64,000 nucleotides of DNA from Rubritalea profundi. GTDB taxonomy: Bacteria; Verrucomicrobiota; Verrucomicrobiia; Verrucomicrobiales; Akkermansiaceae. Below, piece by piece: positions 63,573 to 64,000 of the stretch. The notes below the pieces were generated by a model that had not been told where the DNA came from, ran no database searches, and saw nothing but the letters and a program-made list of their open reading frames with translations. The stretch spans positions 1,833,781 through 1,897,780 of the forward strand of contig NZ_MQWA01000001.1 in assembly GCF_002954445.1 (NCBI RefSeq), written 5' to 3'. A program made the translations under genes and the position numbers. Numbering within the stretch: position 1 is the stretch's first letter; every line of letters begins with the position of its first letter.

Positions 63573-64000
63573 ATGAAAAGAACCCCACTGATCCTGTGCC
63601 TGTCCTCCATCTGAGCCTCGCCAGTGAATGCTGCGCAATCCTGGGAAATATCGACTGATGCGCAGTGGGCTAAGAATGCCTCCAAGTCTGAGAATTTTGA
63701 ATTTAAAGATGGCTTGGCAACACCACTGAAAGAGAAGGCTGAATTCACCAGTGTCATCAAAAAGTTCGCCGAGAAAAAGGCAATCAAGCCAATAGCTATC
63801 GAGCAATCTAGCAGTTGGCTGAACTGGACAAAGGTTCCCAATGTAGGGCCTAAAAATGCCAATGACGCTCCAGTGTTTCTTTCCGTGAAAGATAAAGACT
63901 ACTGGATGTTTGCCCGCTACGGCGGCGGGGCTGTCAACAAGATGGAAGTCGCGATTCTGCGGCTTGAGGAAAAAGTCTGCATGCGGAAAATGTCCAGCGA
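63573..64000 (+). pseudogene. Secreted protein of unknown family with stop in signal peptide, cut by window edge
   Basis: ATG 63573 begins MKRTPLILCLSSI, then TGA (63612-63614), then the same frame continues ASPVNAAQSWEISTDAQW and stays open to the right edge (128 codons). The interrupted piece is a typical signal peptide with a cleavage site at VNA/A. TGG or CGA to TGA would explain the stop. The mature part (KNASKSENFEFKDG, SSSWLNWTKVPNVG, FLSVKDKDYWMFARYGGG) is not a family I recognise. Confidence 0.6.

Overview
The window looks like chromosome from a marine-type member of the Verrucomicrobiota (Rubritalea/Akkermansiaceae-like; inferred from gene content only). Supporting signs are formylglycine sulfatases, two PSD1/DUF1501 'planctomycete cytochrome c' gene pairs, a DUF4381-type member in a MoxR-Bat cluster, signal-peptide-rich coding sequences, and intergenic repeats (CACGAATC-type and CCTAGG-type) of the kind common in this superphylum. 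I saw no rRNA, tRNA, CRISPR array or intact insertion sequence.

Layout. 1-6436: lipoprotein (cut by the edge), OprB-type porin, secreted HAD phosphatase and two tandem paralogous sulfatases, each followed by an intrinsic terminator. 6576-12739: plus-strand MoxR-DUF58-DUF4381-VWA-VWA-TPR-BatD operon (Bat cluster I). 12850-31708: an accessory stretch with a truncated autotransporter fused tail-to-tail with a frameshifted dinD, a phospholipase-D synthase, an SGNH-lactonase fusion gene, a nonsense-mutated beta-propeller, a wrecked PSD1 gene with DUF1501 and sulfatase fragments, a wrecked sialate O-acetylesterase, a fasciclin protein, a thioredoxin-like protein that lost its active site, and a duplicated-domain esterase lying between 131-bp direct repeats. 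32162-34377: ychJ, DUF4261 and VC0807-type genes. 35116-39641: second PSD1-DUF1501 pair, again broken. 39697-47940: pdxH, a frameshifted uracil-DNA-glycosylase-like gene, an M29 aminopeptidase, a small membrane protein-higB-higA operon, an M23 peptidase, an OmpA lipoprotein, trmL and a third sulfatase. 48084-56638: minus-strand Bat cluster II (MoxR to BatE). 56993-64000: a frameshifted MscS channel, an outer-membrane barrel, a bacterial pentameric ligand-gated ion channel, two DUF1254/DUF1214 genes and a partial gene with a stop codon in its signal peptide.

How it works together. Porin, sulfatases, esterases, the lactonase fusion and the PSD1/DUF1501 pairs are the usual equipment for attacking sulfated and acetylated polysaccharides outside the cell. 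The two MoxR-Bat clusters encode AAA+ chaperones with membrane-anchored VWA partners. Channels and barrels at the right end serve the envelope.

The most striking property is the number of broken genes: at least fourteen coding sequences carry single-base indels, premature stops, a tandem-repeat expansion or deletions, concentrated in the polysaccharide-related genes. Either this is real and recent decay, or the assembly contains many one-base errors. The 22-bp repeat expansion, the active-site deletion and the chimeric junctions argue that at least part of it is real.
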